A stretch of DNA of 64,000 nt from G963422445 sp963422445 (GCA_963422445.2 OY729512.2:5704001-5768000), one strand, 5' to 3'. Shown: positions 45,592 to 56,458, numbered from the stretch's first letter. Notes: generated from the sequence alone by a model not told the origin. Numbers and translations: made by a program.

Positions 45592-46065
45592 TCAGGCCAT
45601 ACTGCCATAGGCTCCACGGTGGAATAGCAGGGGCGGCACATCGGTGAGCAGTTCCGCCCGTGCGGCGCGTCCTATGATCAGAATATGATCGCCGGCGTCG
45701 TGGCGTGCCTCGCAATGGCAATCGATGGCTGCCACGACCCCGTCCAGAATTGGGGCGCCGGTCGTCCAGTGGCTCCACCTGATACCCTCGAAACGGTCAC
45801 CCTCATACATCGCGAACCGGCTCGACAGTTCCGACTGACCGTCAGCCAGAATGTTCACTGCGAAGCAGTCCGTCGTCATGAATGCGTCGAAATTGGTCGA
45901 CGAGCAGCCCAGGCAAAACAACACCAGAGGCGGGTCAAGGGAGACGGATGTAAAAGAGTTCGCGGTAATGCCGTGTGTCACCCCGTCAACAATCGTGGTG
46001 ATGATCGTGACTCCGGTCGCGAAGGTCCCCATCACATCCCGGAAATGCCGTTTATCGAGAGTCAT
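45592..46065 (-). CDS. Flavin reductase-like (FMN-binding) protein
   Basis: 157-residue protein of the flavin-reductase-like domain family (HpaC/ActVB/NTA oxidoreductase component type). These reduce FMN or FAD with NAD(P)H for a partner monooxygenase. Signature blocks are FATGVTIITT, GITANSFTSVSLDPPLVLFC, FAVNILADGQ and CHCEARHDAGDHILIIG. I start at ATG 46065 (MTLDKRHFRD) because GGGGA lies about eight bases upstream; in-frame ATGs at 46080, 46092 and 46119 are alternatives. No flavin-dependent monooxygenase gene is adjacent. Confidence 0.9.
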   Translation of the reverse strand: MTLDKRHFRDVMGTFATGVTIITTIVDGVTHGITANSFTSVSLDPPLVLFCLGCSSTNFDAFMTTDCFAVNILADGQSELSSRFAMYEGDRFEGIRWSHWTTGAPILDGVVAAIDCHCEARHDAGDHILIIGRAARAELLTDVPPLLFHRGAYGSMA

Positions 46066-46119
46066 GGCGTATCCCCGCATCTGTCCGGCCATCGCCTGTA
46101 GCGTCGGGCGGCGTATCAA

Positions 46120-46339
46120 CCGGGCTGACGCACCGAAGCTCGCCTCGTTATAACCATGCCGTACCGCCCGTTATCAATTCCCAGGATCACCGATATCGGC
46201 ACCATGTTCAGAGCCAAGCGTTCGACGCAACCTGTCTGAAACATGGTAACCCAAGTTGGCAGTTTTTTTCCACTGCCCTTGCCTGATCGGGGGGTGTTTG
46301 CGGCCTGAGAACATCACATATTTGGCTCTTCCATCGCCT
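46120..46339. other. Intergenic stretch before the IS4-like relic
   Basis: About 220 bp. It holds the upstream region of the flavin reductase gene; nothing else recognised. Confidence 0.4.
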
Positions 46340-47866
46340 GAACTTCTATATGATGGATGTGGGCGCCCGGAAATCTTTTGTGGGGCCAGGACTTTGTCGT
46401 TGCGTCGATATCCCCCTTGCCAGGCGCGCGTGTCTGGGCAACACATCGCCAACCCTTCGCCCGCGCCCTGTACATCAAGGCCCCCAGGCCCCATACCGAC
46501 AAGGGCGGCAAGCCCGTCCGAAGCCACAGGCTGATGCTCTTCCAGCGCGTCGGCGACAGGGTGCGCCATAGGACGCTGCCCAATCTCGGCCTCCACGATG
46601 CGATCCCGCGCGAGAAGAGGCAAGGAGGTCACCGCCCTCACCGAGGCGCTGCTCCACGGCCGCCCGCCGCTGCTCGAAGCCGTGCCGGACGTGCCGGCCG
46701 AGCCGAGGACATCGTCGCCAGGCTCAGGGCCAGGGGGGCACCGAAGCGGTGCAGGAAGAGGCGCGCCAGCCCGACATCGCCACCGTCGCCCTCGATACCC
46801 TGGAGCACGAGACCCCGCGCACGGTCGGCTGCGAGTGCCTGTGCCTCAAGGCCCTCGGCGATCCCGGCTTCGCCGAAATCCTCCACGACCGGGGCATCAA
46901 GGGCCGCGAAGGGCGCATCGCGCGCGAGACCAGCTGCTGGCTGCGCCGCGACAGTGCGACCGCAAGACGCTTGAGCGCATCGGCGCCCTTCTCTGGCGCC
47001 ACCGGGCCGCCATCCAGCGGGAGCTGTTCAACCGTGAGCGCGCGCTGCTCGACATCCCCGACACCATCGCCTTCTACGATCTCACCAACCTTCACGACCA
47101 CGGCCACACGCACGGAGAGCTCCCCGCTTCGGGCGCTCCAGGCAGAAGCGCGACGCTTGTCCCCTGATCACGCTGGCGCCAGCTTCCCGCGCAGGTGCGA
47201 GATCCGGCCGGGCACCGCGCGCGAGCCGGGCCGGTTGGAGGACGCGCTGGCCAGGCTCGAGGCGGTGTGCGGCGGCACGGCGCCGACGCACACGGTGGTC
47301 ATGGACGCGGGCATCGCCAGCGCGGAGAACATCCTGTGGCTGGGCGAGCGGGGCTACCACTGGATCGCCCTCGGCCTGAAGTGGACCCGCTTCGAGGCGG
47401 CGCTGGAAAGGCTCCACAGCGGCCTCCCGGTCAAGGGCCGCCTCAAGCAGCGCTTCCCTGCGGTCGCCAGGCCCTACGAGATCACGCTCGAGACGGCGGA
47501 CACCGGTGCCGACGGGCTGCGCACCAGTCACGTCGACTGGGATATCGAGACGGTCCTGCGGACCGACAGGCGTCTCACCGACATCGAGGCCCCCTTCCGC
47601 AGCCTGAAATCCGAGCTCGACCTTCGCCCGATCTGCCACCAGCGCGACCATCGCATCGCGGCCCACCTGCGGCTCGCCGCGCGGGGCATCGGTCCGCGAC
47701 GCTCCTGCGGAGCTGGGTGCGGATCACCACGCGCCGGCGCCAGACCGACGCCACGTTGATCGTCAAGCGCCAGGACACGCGCCCGGCCGCCGAGGGTGCC
47801 GAAATCTCCTCGGCAGCGGCCGTGGAACCCGCCATCCACCGCAGGAGGGCCCGTCTGACGAGCTGA
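46340..47866 (+). pseudogene. IS4/IS1634-like transposase, heavily frameshifted
   Basis: Fragments in three frames follow the order of IS1634-like DDE transposases: FAEILHDRGIKGREGRI, then LERIGALLWRHRAAIQRELF and DTIAFYDLTNLHDHG (first Asp), then TVVMDAGIASAENILWL (second Asp) and LTDIEAPFRSLKSELDLRPI with the catalytic Glu. Several indels and missing pieces (for example after HGELPASG) show decay. No inverted ends were identified with confidence. Confidence 0.78.
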
Positions 47867-48446
47867 CAGAAGCCAACAAAATGTCGGGCCATGTTGCAAT
47901 CGGCCGAGAACAATATCACCCATATCAAAGCGATATAAGGACAGAACAAAAAAAGTGCCAACCTGGGTAAACGCTCGTTGTCGTTATGGTGAACCAGTCT
48001 TTGTGCGACAGCTTGTGGCGCGCCGAACCTTCCATTGGCAGGATTCGCACGCCAGATCAGGCGCCACAACAGTGACGTCATGTTGCTTTGGCGCGGCCCG
48101 CTGGAGACAGTTCAACATCACGCGCTGCTCCGGTGGTATCAGAAGGCACGCCTCGGCCATGTCGAACGAATTTCATGAATCGCTTTGACGGCGTCGATGA
48201 GACCAAACAATCGCCGGTTCCATCACGAATGACTGCTTCTTGCGGTATCTGCGCCGTTCATGCTGTGGGATACGCGTTCAGCTGGTGTCCGACTCGTCAA
48301 ACGAGCAGCGGAAGTGGACTTCGCCAGCGTTCCCGGTACAGAATCGCCGAAACTTGCAGGTTTCACGCAAGCTACGGCTTCATCCGGCTGCAGTTCCTGC
48401 AAGATAGGGTCCGGATCGTTCCAAACCGAATCACCAGAAACACACC
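47867..48446. other. Unassigned stretch before the second IS5-IS630 stack
   Basis: 580 bp without a recognisable gene. The small frames lack protein character. Confidence 0.4.
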
Positions 48447-48450
48447 CTAG

Positions 48451-49294
48451 ATAGTGTCGTCACGAAATACCAGCCCAGAGCGCCAGACACCGGATCTGCA
48501 CCGCGGCAAGGAACGATACGGCATTCCTAGCGTATCGCGTGGCAATCCCACGCCAGCGCTTGAGCCACAGAAAGGCGTTCTCCACCCAATGCCGGTGCCG
48601 GTAGAGATGGACATCATACGCTCCGGGGTGCTTGCGGTTGCGCTTCGGCGGAACCACTGAAATGACTTCATGCTCCTCACAATAAGACAGGATGGCAGTC
48701 GTGTCATAGGCCTTGTCCGCCAACAAGGCCTCGGCATCTACCCCTTCAATCAGCTCGACCGCTTGACTGCAATCTGCTGCCGTCCCCTCGGTCACCAACA
48801 CTCGCACCGGCATCCCATGCGCGTCCACAGCCAAGTGCAGCGTCGTGTTCAGCCCCCTTTTGTGCGATCCATCGCCTGATTGCCGCCGACCGCACCGCTC
48901 GCATGGGGATGGACCTTGAGATGACTGGCGTCAATCATCAGCCATTCATCGTCCGGCTCATCCACCAGAGGCTCCAGCAACGCCCCCCAGAGCCCCTTGT
49001 CCCGCCAGCGACAGAACCGACGATGGGTATTTTTCCAGTCTCCATAGTCTGGCGGCACATCACGCCAGGGAGCGTCGGTGCGCAGAATCCAGAAGATCGC
49101 ATTAATGAACCGTCGATTATCCTGCGCCACCCCACCCCAACGTCCCGTTCGGCCAGGCAGATGAGGCTCCAACAACAGCCAGACCCTGTCCGAAATGTCG
49201 TGACGCCGATGAGCCAATCCCATGAGTCACCTCCATGAACCATCGAGTGATACCGACAGATAGGACAGATGAACATCACTCATGACGACACTAT
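48451..49294 (-). mobile_element. IS5-family element (type a), copy 2
   Basis: An 844 bp element with inverted ends atagtgtcgtca / atagtgtcgtca, flanked by CTAG at 48447-48450 and 49295-49298. The right CTAG is split by the adjacent IS630 (TA target), as at 20609-22636. This copy lacks the disabling insertion of copy 1. Confidence 0.93.
48460..49223 (-). CDS. IS5-family transposase (two frames, programmed -1 frameshift likely)
   Basis: OrfA starts at 49223 (MGLAHRRHDISDRVWLLLEP) and covers RTDAPWRDVPPDYGDWKNTH and the first catalytic Asp (MIDASHLKVHPHA). It ends at 48849 just after aaaaggggg. OrfB continues in the -1 frame: TKGGLNTTLHLAVD, the second Asp in LLADKAYDT, and RHWVENAFLWLKRWRG with the catalytic Glu (VENAF). 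The A4G5 slippery run just before the orfA stop is the usual -1 frameshift site in this IS group, so the fused product is probably functional. Confidence 0.88.
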
Positions 49295-49295
49295 C

Positions 49296-50477
49296 TAGTG
49301 TCCTGTACGCAAAGTTCGTATTGTTAAGGGGGTGGTGTCGATTCGGGGGGCATGGTGATGCGACTTTCGGTGGAGATCAAGCTGAGCGCGGACGAGCGCA
49401 ACGAGCTTGAGCGGCTGGCGCGCGGGCGCAAAGTCTGGCGAGGCCTGTCCGATCGGGCGCACATCGTGCTGCTGGCGGCCGAAGGGCTTACCAATGTGCA
49501 GATTGGGAGCGTGCTGGGCGTGACCAGCCAGACCGCCAGGAAGTGGCGCAATCGCTTCGCAGAGCATCGTCTTGACGGGCTTGACGACGAGCCGCGCTCC
49601 GGCCGTCCCCGGCGCATCGATGACGACGCCGTGGCCGAGGTGGTGCGCAAGACGCTTGAGGAGAAGCCTCGTGACGCGACCCAATGGAGCACGCGCTCGA
49701 TGGCGCAGGCGACGGGGTATGCGCCGTCGACGGTCAATCGCATCTGGCGAGCCTTTTCCCTTCAGCCGCACAGGAGCGAGACCTTCAAGCTCTCGGCAGA
49801 CCCCTACTTCGTGGACAAGACGCGCGACATCGTGGGGCTCTACGTGGACCCGCCGCAGCATGCCATGGTCCTCTGCGTGGACGAGAAATCGCAGGTTCAG
49901 GCCCTCGATCGCACCCAGCCGCTGCTGCCGCTGCGCCCGGGGCAGGTCGAGCGGCGCACTCACGATTACAAGCGCAACGGCACGACCTCGCTCTTCGCAG
50001 CCCTTGACGTCGCCACAGGCAAGGTCATCGGACAGTGCTATCGGCGCCACCGCAGCGTGGAGTTCCGCAAGTTCCTGGATCACGTCGAGGCCAACGTGCC
50101 GCCCGACCTCGAGATCCACATCGTCATGGACAACTACTCGACCCACAAGACGAAGACGATCCGCGACTGGTTCGCCCGGCGACCGCGCTGGCATGTTCAC
50201 TTCACCCCGACCTCTGCCTCGTGGCTCAACCAAGTCGAGCGCTTCTTCGCCGATCTGACAGAGAAGCAGATCCGGCACGGGGTTCACCGATCGACCGTCG
50301 AGCTGGAGCAGGCGATCACCGGGTACATCGACACCGTCAACGAGGACCCCAAGCCCTTCCGCTGGCACAAGACAGCCGATGAAATCCTGGCGTCCATCAA
50401 GCGCTTCTGCCTCAGGACCCTCGAAACCGCTGCAGCCGCAACATCATAACGGTACGAACTTTGGAATCAGGACACTA
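49296..50477 (+). mobile_element. IS630-family element, copy C
   Basis: A 1,182 bp element with TA at both ends, nearly identical to copy B (21455-22636). It follows the IS5 type a element directly, as copy B does. It lies upstream of the broken AAA-ATPase gene. Confidence 0.95.
49352..50449 (+). CDS. IS630-family transposase (intact)
   Basis: 365-residue DDE transposase with the N-terminal helix-turn-helix (LTNVQIGSVLGVTSQTA) and catalytic segments VDEKSQVQ, VMDNYSTHKT and ASWLNQVERFF. Trp follows IRD in this copy (Gly in copy B), matching the decayed copy A. This is probably the parental type and the best candidate for an active transposase in the family. Confidence 0.95.
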   Translation: MVMRLSVEIKLSADERNELERLARGRKVWRGLSDRAHIVLLAAEGLTNVQIGSVLGVTSQTARKWRNRFAEHRLDGLDDEPRSGRPRRIDDDAVAEVVRKTLEEKPRDATQWSTRSMAQATGYAPSTVNRIWRAFSLQPHRSETFKLSADPYFVDKTRDIVGLYVDPPQHAMVLCVDEKSQVQALDRTQPLLPLRPGQVERRTHDYKRNGTTSLFAALDVATGKVIGQCYRRHRSVEFRKFLDHVEANVPPDLEIHIVMDNYSTHKTKTIRDWFARRPRWHVHFTPTSASWLNQVERFFADLTEKQIRHGVHRSTVELEQAITGYIDTVNEDPKPFRWHKTADEILASIKRFCLRTLETAAAATS

Positions 50478-50910
50478 GGTCGATGTTGACCAGACATCTC
50501 CCGCACCGTGTTTCGAAAGCCGATCGATGGCGGCAAAGGTCTTGCCGAACATCCCGATATTCAGTATTTGATAAAACATTCAATTGTCATCTTCTATCAT
50601 CGAGCCTGAGAAATGTACCGCATGCGCCGGGTTTTAAAGTACAGGCCAAGAAGGTTCAAATATTAAAAAATCTCTATACCGATAACTACAAATCTTTAGT
50701 AAATTTTGAACTTCGTCTTCAGGAATCGACTCTGCTCCTCGGACTCAACGGCAGTGGAAAGAGTTCTGTCCTCGATGTCCTGTCCGCATTGCACCAGCTT
50801 CTGGGTGGCACGGCAAAAGTGACCGATCCTGACATCTTCACACATCGAACATTGACGAAATGGCAAAGTCGAAGACATCAATGCTTTGAGATGGAAATAG
50901 AACTGGAACC

Positions 50911-52387
50911 TCTTGCAAAATTCCTGTCCCCAGGGTCCGATGAGTCTGGATCGGTCGGTTGATCCCGGTCACCTCTGCACCTGGAGGTCGGACTTCATGG
51001 ATTCGCGGTGTCTCATCAGAGATGATGAGACCGAACAGGGACCTTTGCGGACATCGGGACACGCCTCTCCGGGCCACTCTCTTCGAGAGGGCCGCGAAGG
51101 GTCGGCATGCGTTGTCGGAGCCGCGCTATGGGGCGGCGAGACGTATCAACTGGTCAGCCGCCAGGGCCAGGATGCCGAACATGAGATGGCAGGCGACCCT
51201 GGAATGTCCGCGGATGCGGACATGGCGCCCGCCACACTCATCCTTGAGGCGGGCGTTGGTCCTCTCGACACCGGACCGGATCCGGAACCGCACGGTCTCG
51301 GGGTCGACATGGCCTGCTGCACGCCGGGCCCGGGCCTCCCGGTCTCGCTCCTCCTTGAGGTCCTTGTCCCGGCGCGGATTGACATCGATGATCGGCACAT
51401 GGCCAAGCCGTTCGCTCATCTGGTAGATCTCCCTGGCATCATAGGCCGCGTCCATGAGATCGTAGAGATTGGTCACACGCCCGGCGGTCATCATCGCCAG
51501 CGGGATCGCGACCTGGCTGTCATGGACGGATGCCGAGGTGAGAACGGTCCTCAGCGGCACCCCGCAGTCTGCTGTGTCGATAGGCAGCTTGTAACCGCGC
51601 CAGGCCTCCAGGACCTCCTTGGCAGTCTTCTTTGCCCCGTGATCACAGACCTTCGGCAGCGCGTCGAGCATCTCATCGAGATCCATCCCGTTCGCTTGCT
51701 GTTCGAGACGCCCAGGCTCCTTCGTCCTCTCCTCGCCCTTGCGGGGCCGGCCGCGCTTGCGGTTCGGCGTCCTGGCCTTCGGCTTCGAGGCCGGCGTCTC
51801 CCGGGCCTCGATGGCCGTCGAGGCCCTCGACACGTGGCCGATGAGCGCATCGCCCAGTGTCTCTGCAACCAGAGCCGCGTGCATCCTCTCCGGAAGACGG
51901 GACTGCGAAAATTCGGCAAACGCCCGCGAAAACGTCGCTTCACTCGGGATCTCCGCGACACGCGACCCGCCGCACAGTCGGCGCAACGTCGGGTCCACCT
52001 TGAGCCTGTCGATCAGGTGGCGGGTCGTCGGCAGATCCCATACCGCCTTGGCGATGACGCGCCCGGCGATCCTCCCGGGGCCGACCCGGACCGGTCCACA
52101 CCCCATCGACGAAGCCCTCCACCTTGACGAGATCGAGAGCTGTCACGAAACGCTTGTGCGTCTCCAGGAGAGGACCGACCGCCTCGGCCAACGCAGGGAA
52201 AAGGTCCCCTTGAAATCGGTGCCAGGGATCGGACAGGGTCGAGCCAAGGGTCATCGGGGTCACCTCCTCGGTATCTTGTTGTTGTGGAAACACAACAGAC
52301 CACGGGGTGCCCCCGAAACCCAGGCCCTCGACAACAAAATCAGCCTCGAGAAGGCAAAAAACCGGTCGGGCCGGCAATTTTGCAAGA
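50911..52387 (-). mobile_element. IS1182/IS5-like element, copy 1
   Basis: A 1,477 bp element with perfect 12 bp inverted ends (tcttgcaaaatt), inserted in the AAA-ATPase gene. A second copy starts at 63462 and leaves the window. No clear target duplication is visible. Confidence 0.85.
51126..52254 (-). pseudogene. IS1182/IS5-like DDE transposase with a frameshift
   Basis: The start MTLGSTLSDPWHRFQGDLF and VEGFVDGVW are in one frame (ATG at 52254). A shift near 52100 leads to RIAGRVIAKAVWDLPTTRHL and IPSEATFSRAFAEFSQSRLP. The DDE core follows: LPIDTADCGVPL, LMDAAYDAREIY and IRSGVERTNARLKDE with the catalytic Glu. A basic linker (KPKARTPNRKRGRPRKGEE) divides the domains. The frame from 52106 to 51126 is long, but the 5' indel probably inactivates this copy. 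Confidence 0.82.
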
Positions 52388-53247
52388 AGCTCACTGGAAA
52401 AAGAATTATTTCATGTACCGACTTGAAGTCGAGCATGAAGAAATCGGGAAGCGCGCCAGGATAATTCTGGAGTCCCTTACAGCGAACCAGAAACCCCTGT
52501 TCGTGTTCGCGGGTGGGGAGGTCCAACCATTCAGAGAGAATCATTCGGAATGACCGATGTTCTCGCCCGATTGGTCCGAGTCGGCGCTCGCCAGAGTGGC
52601 ACCGAGACAAGACAACACGCGACTCATCAGGTTTGCCGATTTCGTATCCAAAGTCATGGTGTATAATCTTTATCCCGCAAATTTCAAGACCGAAGCAACT
52701 GCGGAAGTGCCGTGATGCATAGAAATGGGCATGATCTTGTCGCCTGGTTCTGGCATTTGCAGTTGGAGCGACCTGATCGGGTTAACGACTTCACGAACAT
52801 TCTGCAGGATGTCATCGACGGGTTCCAGGGCTTGCGCCTGGGAAAAGCCGAACTGGACACCCGGGCGTTCATGGTCGTTTTCGAGGAGGAGGGGCGGAGC
52901 TACGAACTGCGGTTCGATAAAATTTCCGACGGTCAACTTGCTCTGATCATGCTATATGCGTTGGTTCGCCTTGCTGCAGACCAAGACTATACGCTGTTCC
53001 TCGACGAGCTGGAGAACTATGTCGCGTTAACCGAGATTCAGCCGCGGCTCATCGAGTTGGTCGACAGCGTCGGTGGGCCCGTTCCGCAGGCGGTCTTATG
53101 CTCACATCACCTCGAACTGAACGATTATTTCGGAAGCGAGCGCGGGCTGCTGCTCCGGCACGAAACCAGGGGTTTGACGCGCGCGGAGAGACTGACGACC
53201 AACGCTTATGACGGTGGGCTCAAGCTCTCGGAGATTATCGCCCGAAG

Positions 53248-53877
53248 ATGGAAGCGGTAGGGCGCAAAGTCAATATCGTACTGCTTTGCGAGGATATCCA
53301 ACAGGAAGTGTTTCTTCGTCGGTTTCTCAAGCAGATAGATTGAAATGTACGGCGCATATGTATCGTAAAAGGCAATAATAGCTCTGGCGACCAATTCGCA
53401 CGCATCAGGTTTCCGAACGAATTGAATGCTTACCGCAAACACCGGAATAACGTGGCTGAAATTCTTGTCGCTATTGTCGACGGTGCCAATCGCGGCGTAC
53501 AAGGTCGCATTTTGGAACTGTCACAATCATGCCAAGGTAAAGAAATGGTAGCTCCAAAACCAGACGAACGGGTGGCGATTATTGTGCCAACATCCAATAT
53601 TGAAACCTGGGTTTCCTATCTCGGTTGTGAGATTGCAGACGAAACCAATCGGAATTAACCACGCATGAGACGCGAGAGGGGCTGTCAGCCGCACGTCAAA
53701 ACGCTTGTTGAGATGTACCGCGACAGGTACCTGAGAGATTCTACTCCTCGCTCGTTGCTGGCGGTATGCGATCAATACCGAAATCGGTTGAAACATAAGC
53801 GTGCATCGCCGCCATTTGGGTTGCCAAGAGCGATAACACGACCAGCCGATGAGGCACTAGACGTGACGGTACGATAA
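53248..53877 (+). pseudogene. TOPRIM-like partner of the AAA ATPase, decayed
   Basis: From the ATG at 53248, overlapping the end of the ATPase gene, come VNIVLLCEDIQQEVFLRRFL, a stop, then in other frames MNAYRKHRNNVAEILVAIVD, RVAIIVPTSNIETWVSYLG and CQPHVKTLVEMYRDRYLRD. An LLCED start (Glu) and a later IVDxA block resemble the Glu and DxD motifs of TOPRIM nuclease domains paired with AAA ATPases in defence systems (inference). Family members I recall have IDAD where this has VDGA, so the metal site may also be lost. It is broken by at least two frameshifts. Confidence 0.6.
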
Positions 53878-54094
53878 TGCAGGTCCTCTGAAGATCAAAC
53901 TCCACGGCCTGTTTCTCAACCAGACTGATCCGTATCAAGATCACCAGTATCCGCCCCAAGTCAAATACAGAATGTTGATGACGAGCGGTCCATAACGTCC
54001 CATGGGCCCGTTATGATTGCAACGATATGACAAATCGGCCACCATCCGGCAGGTTGCAACCGGTATGATATTCCGGTCACCGGGATTTGCCGAT
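53878..54094. promoter_or_regulatory. Region upstream of bpt
   Basis: 217 bp between the decayed gene and bpt, presumably holding the bpt promoter. No motif is clear. Confidence 0.35.
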
Positions 54095-54841
54095 ATGTTT
54101 GACGGTACGACATCACCCCCACTGGTCTTTTTTCACACGTCGCCAATGCCGTGCCCTTATCTGCCAGGGCGCATGGAGCGTCGGCTGGTCGCCGATATTT
54201 CCGGGCATCGGGGGCGTAGCAGTCATGATCTTCTGGCCCGTGCGGGTTTCAGGCGCACCCAGAGTCTGAGCTACCGCCCTGCCTGTCCGGAATGCACTGC
54301 TTGCTTGCCGATCAGGATCAGGACGGAAGATTTCCGGTGGACCAGATCCTTTCGGCGCATTCTGCGGCGTAATCGTAACCTCACTGTTACCCGGTGCGAT
54401 CCACGGGCCTCAGCCGAACAGTATGCGTTGTTCCGGCAGTATCAAAAGGCGCGTCACAGCGGCGGCGATATGAGTCATATGAATTACGTCGATTACGTCG
54501 ACATGATCGAGCAGTCGCCGATCCCGTCTCAAATGCTGGAATACCGCGACATCGACTCGAACAACCTCGTCGCGGCGATGCTCGTTGATCTTCAGGATGA
54601 CGGATTTTCGGCCGTCTACAGCTTCTATTCCGATAAAGACCAAGATCGCAGCCTGGGCATTTACATGGTCCTCGATCTGATCAAGAAGGCAACGGCGGAG
54701 GATCTTCCATACGTCTATCTTGGGTATTGGATCGCCGAATCGCGCAAAATGTCATACAAGACCCGGTTTCGGCCTGCCGAAATCCTGCGTGGCAGCGTCT
54801 GGACCGTCCTGGACGAGAGCCCGGGGAAACACGACGACTGA
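54095..54841 (+). CDS. bpt: Aspartate/glutamate leucyltransferase (L/F-type arginyltransferase homologue)
   Basis: Transfers Leu from Leu-tRNA to N-terminal Asp or Glu, marking proteins for ClpAP/ClpS degradation (N-end rule); cytosolic. The product has 248 residues from the ATG at 54095, matching the usual bacterial Bpt size. The N-terminal region has MPCPYLPGRMERRLV, the cysteine-containing SYRPACPECTACLPIRI (CPxCxxC), and the acyltransferase (GNAT-like) part FRQYQKARHSGGDMS, FYSDKDQDRSLGIYMVLDLI and VYLGYWIAESRKMSYKTRFRP. An upstream ATG at 54065 or 54017 is possible, but the homologous part starts near FFHTSPMP. Confidence 0.93.
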   Translation: MFDGTTSPPLVFFHTSPMPCPYLPGRMERRLVADISGHRGRSSHDLLARAGFRRTQSLSYRPACPECTACLPIRIRTEDFRWTRSFRRILRRNRNLTVTRCDPRASAEQYALFRQYQKARHSGGDMSHMNYVDYVDMIEQSPIPSQMLEYRDIDSNNLVAAMLVDLQDDGFSAVYSFYSDKDQDRSLGIYMVLDLIKKATAEDLPYVYLGYWIAESRKMSYKTRFRPAEILRGSVWTVLDESPGKHDD

Positions 54842-55278
54842 CCAGTTTGACGCCCCACCGGATGCCGGGTCGATAAATGAAACGATGCACGGGCCGGCCC
54901 TGCTGACTGTCCATGGTGGCGGAGGTACCGTATTCACAGACGGATGCGCCGCGGCTGATCCACGATCAAACTGATTTCTTGCTGCGGGAATGACGATCCG
55001 GGCGGCAGGATCGGACTTGGTCTGCCGATCTGAATAATCATCACGGCTGGCAGCGGCCGGAAATTTCAGTCCTTCGGCGCAGTGTCACCTCCGCCCCCTT
55101 CAAACCCGGCGACCGGTTCCCAGCAATGGCCAAGATCGTGATCGACAAGGATCCGGAGAACCTGGAATTGCGAGATGAGACAGTGACACGAGGGGCAGGA
55201 ATTGATGAACCATTTCAGATTGACCGATCAGGCGGCGCCGCAAAACAGGTCTTTCACACATGTCCCACATATCGACAT
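54842..55278. other. Unassigned stretch after bpt
   Basis: 437 bp with no recognisable gene. Relics of the IS66 element may extend into it. Confidence 0.4.
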
Positions 55279-56440
55279 TCACCCTGACAGGTTAGTCGCT
55301 TTCTGCGAACGCTGGAGGATAGGATCAGGGAATTGATACTGTTCGGGCCCGTCCCGACCGGTCTCGCTTGCGATGTACGCGGCCCTGCGGGCACGTTCGA
55401 GGAGGCGGCGCATGTTGCACACCCCGTCTTCCTTCCCTATGTCGATCGGGGCCTGGAGGTCGCGCCGGTGATGGGCGTTGCAGGTCGTGTGGCACGCCCT
55501 TGAGGATAAAGTCACTGGCGTCATCGTCATGGACGAGGATGCCCGCGACGTTCCGGTCGACATCGCCACGTCCGGCGCCGATGCGCCGAACGGTCAGGAA
55601 CGAGGTGCATAGCAGGTGGAGCCAACGGGTGCAGCCTTCGATGCGGGATCCGGTTTCGTCGAGCTGTTTGACAGAGACCACGGTCCGGATCCGGTCGACA
55701 ACATCCTCGAAGCACTGTGCGGTGCACCAGCTCATGGCGGAGATCGTGGCTGTGGCGATTGGCACGGCGAACCGGTCGCTCATCAGGTCGGCCAGTCTCA
55801 TCTCGGGGCTGACCTGGACATGCAGCAGATCGCTCACCCATGCCGTGATGCGTGGCCCGTACTGGACCGGGGGGGCACGTCCTCGGGAAGATCGCGCCGG
55901 TCATGCGCCGCAAGCGCCACAGAGGGAACGGTGGGCGCAGTGTTCGGTGGTCTCCAGTAGTTGCGGTTCGGGCCGTTCGAAGACCTGCTGGCAGACCGGC
56001 GTACCGTGACGGTCGGTCCGTCAGCGCGGCGGCGCACCCGGCGCAGGCGGACGGATCGTGATCTACGACATATCCGAGGTCGCGACCGGCATCAGGGTCG
56101 GTCCCGTGTGGACTGGCTGGCCGCCGCTCGACGTCGCGGACGGTCCGCGCTGGCTCCGGATACGCTTCGGTGTTGTGGTCTTCTTGTTCAGGTCGTCGCT
56201 GGACGGCGGCTGGTTGCTGGTGGTGCTGTCGAGCATCGCACTGCGTTCGAACGCAGCGATACGGTCCCGCAGGGCCGCGGTCTCCCTCTCGGACGTGCTA
56301 TTATCCTTCTCAAGCGCCGCAATCGTCTCGACGAGCGCCGTGGCCAGGTGCAACAGCTCCCGGCCCTCATCCTCGAAAATTGTGGATGTCTCGGATGGGA
56401 GAGACCCCAGGCCAGCGAAGGCCTCGACAAGAGGCGGCGA
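55279..56440 (-). pseudogene. IS66-family TnpC transposase, decayed and truncated
   Basis: Minus-strand fragments follow IS66 TnpC order: the leucine-zipper-like ETIAALEKDNSTSERETAAL, NQPPSSDDLNKK, GGQPVHTGPTL (55.98-56.35 kb), a cysteine-rich ACAGCGA/CAHRSLCGACGA stretch, and SDLLHVQVSPEMRLADLM, CFEDVVDRIRTVVSVKQLDETG (first catalytic Asp), AGILVHDD and CNAHHRRDLQAPIDIGKED. The C-terminal third with the final Glu is missing, and at least three frameshifts occur. TnpA/TnpB were not recognised. Confidence 0.82.
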
Positions 56441-56458
56441 GATCCTCTGTCCAGCCCA

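Larger units (their letters stand above)
50630..53260 (+). pseudogene. AAA/ABC-type ATPase (OLD/RecF-like), interrupted by an IS and frameshifted
   Basis: The left part encodes ILKNLYTDNYKSLVNFEL and the Walker A GLNGSGKSS, then CFEMEIELEP, where an IS (50911-52387) interrupts it. The right part resumes YFMYRLEVEHEEIGKRARI; then (shift near 52555) FSPDWSESALARVAPRQDN; then (shift near 52712) GHDLVAWFWHLQLERPDR, the ABC-signature-like ISDGQLALIMLYALV, Walker B LFLDELENYVAL and the switch-like LCSHHLELNDYFG. This is an SMC/RecF-type AAA ATPase like those in OLD, PARIS-type and other anti-phage systems. The original would be about 380-400 residues. The start is not clear. Confidence 0.8.
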
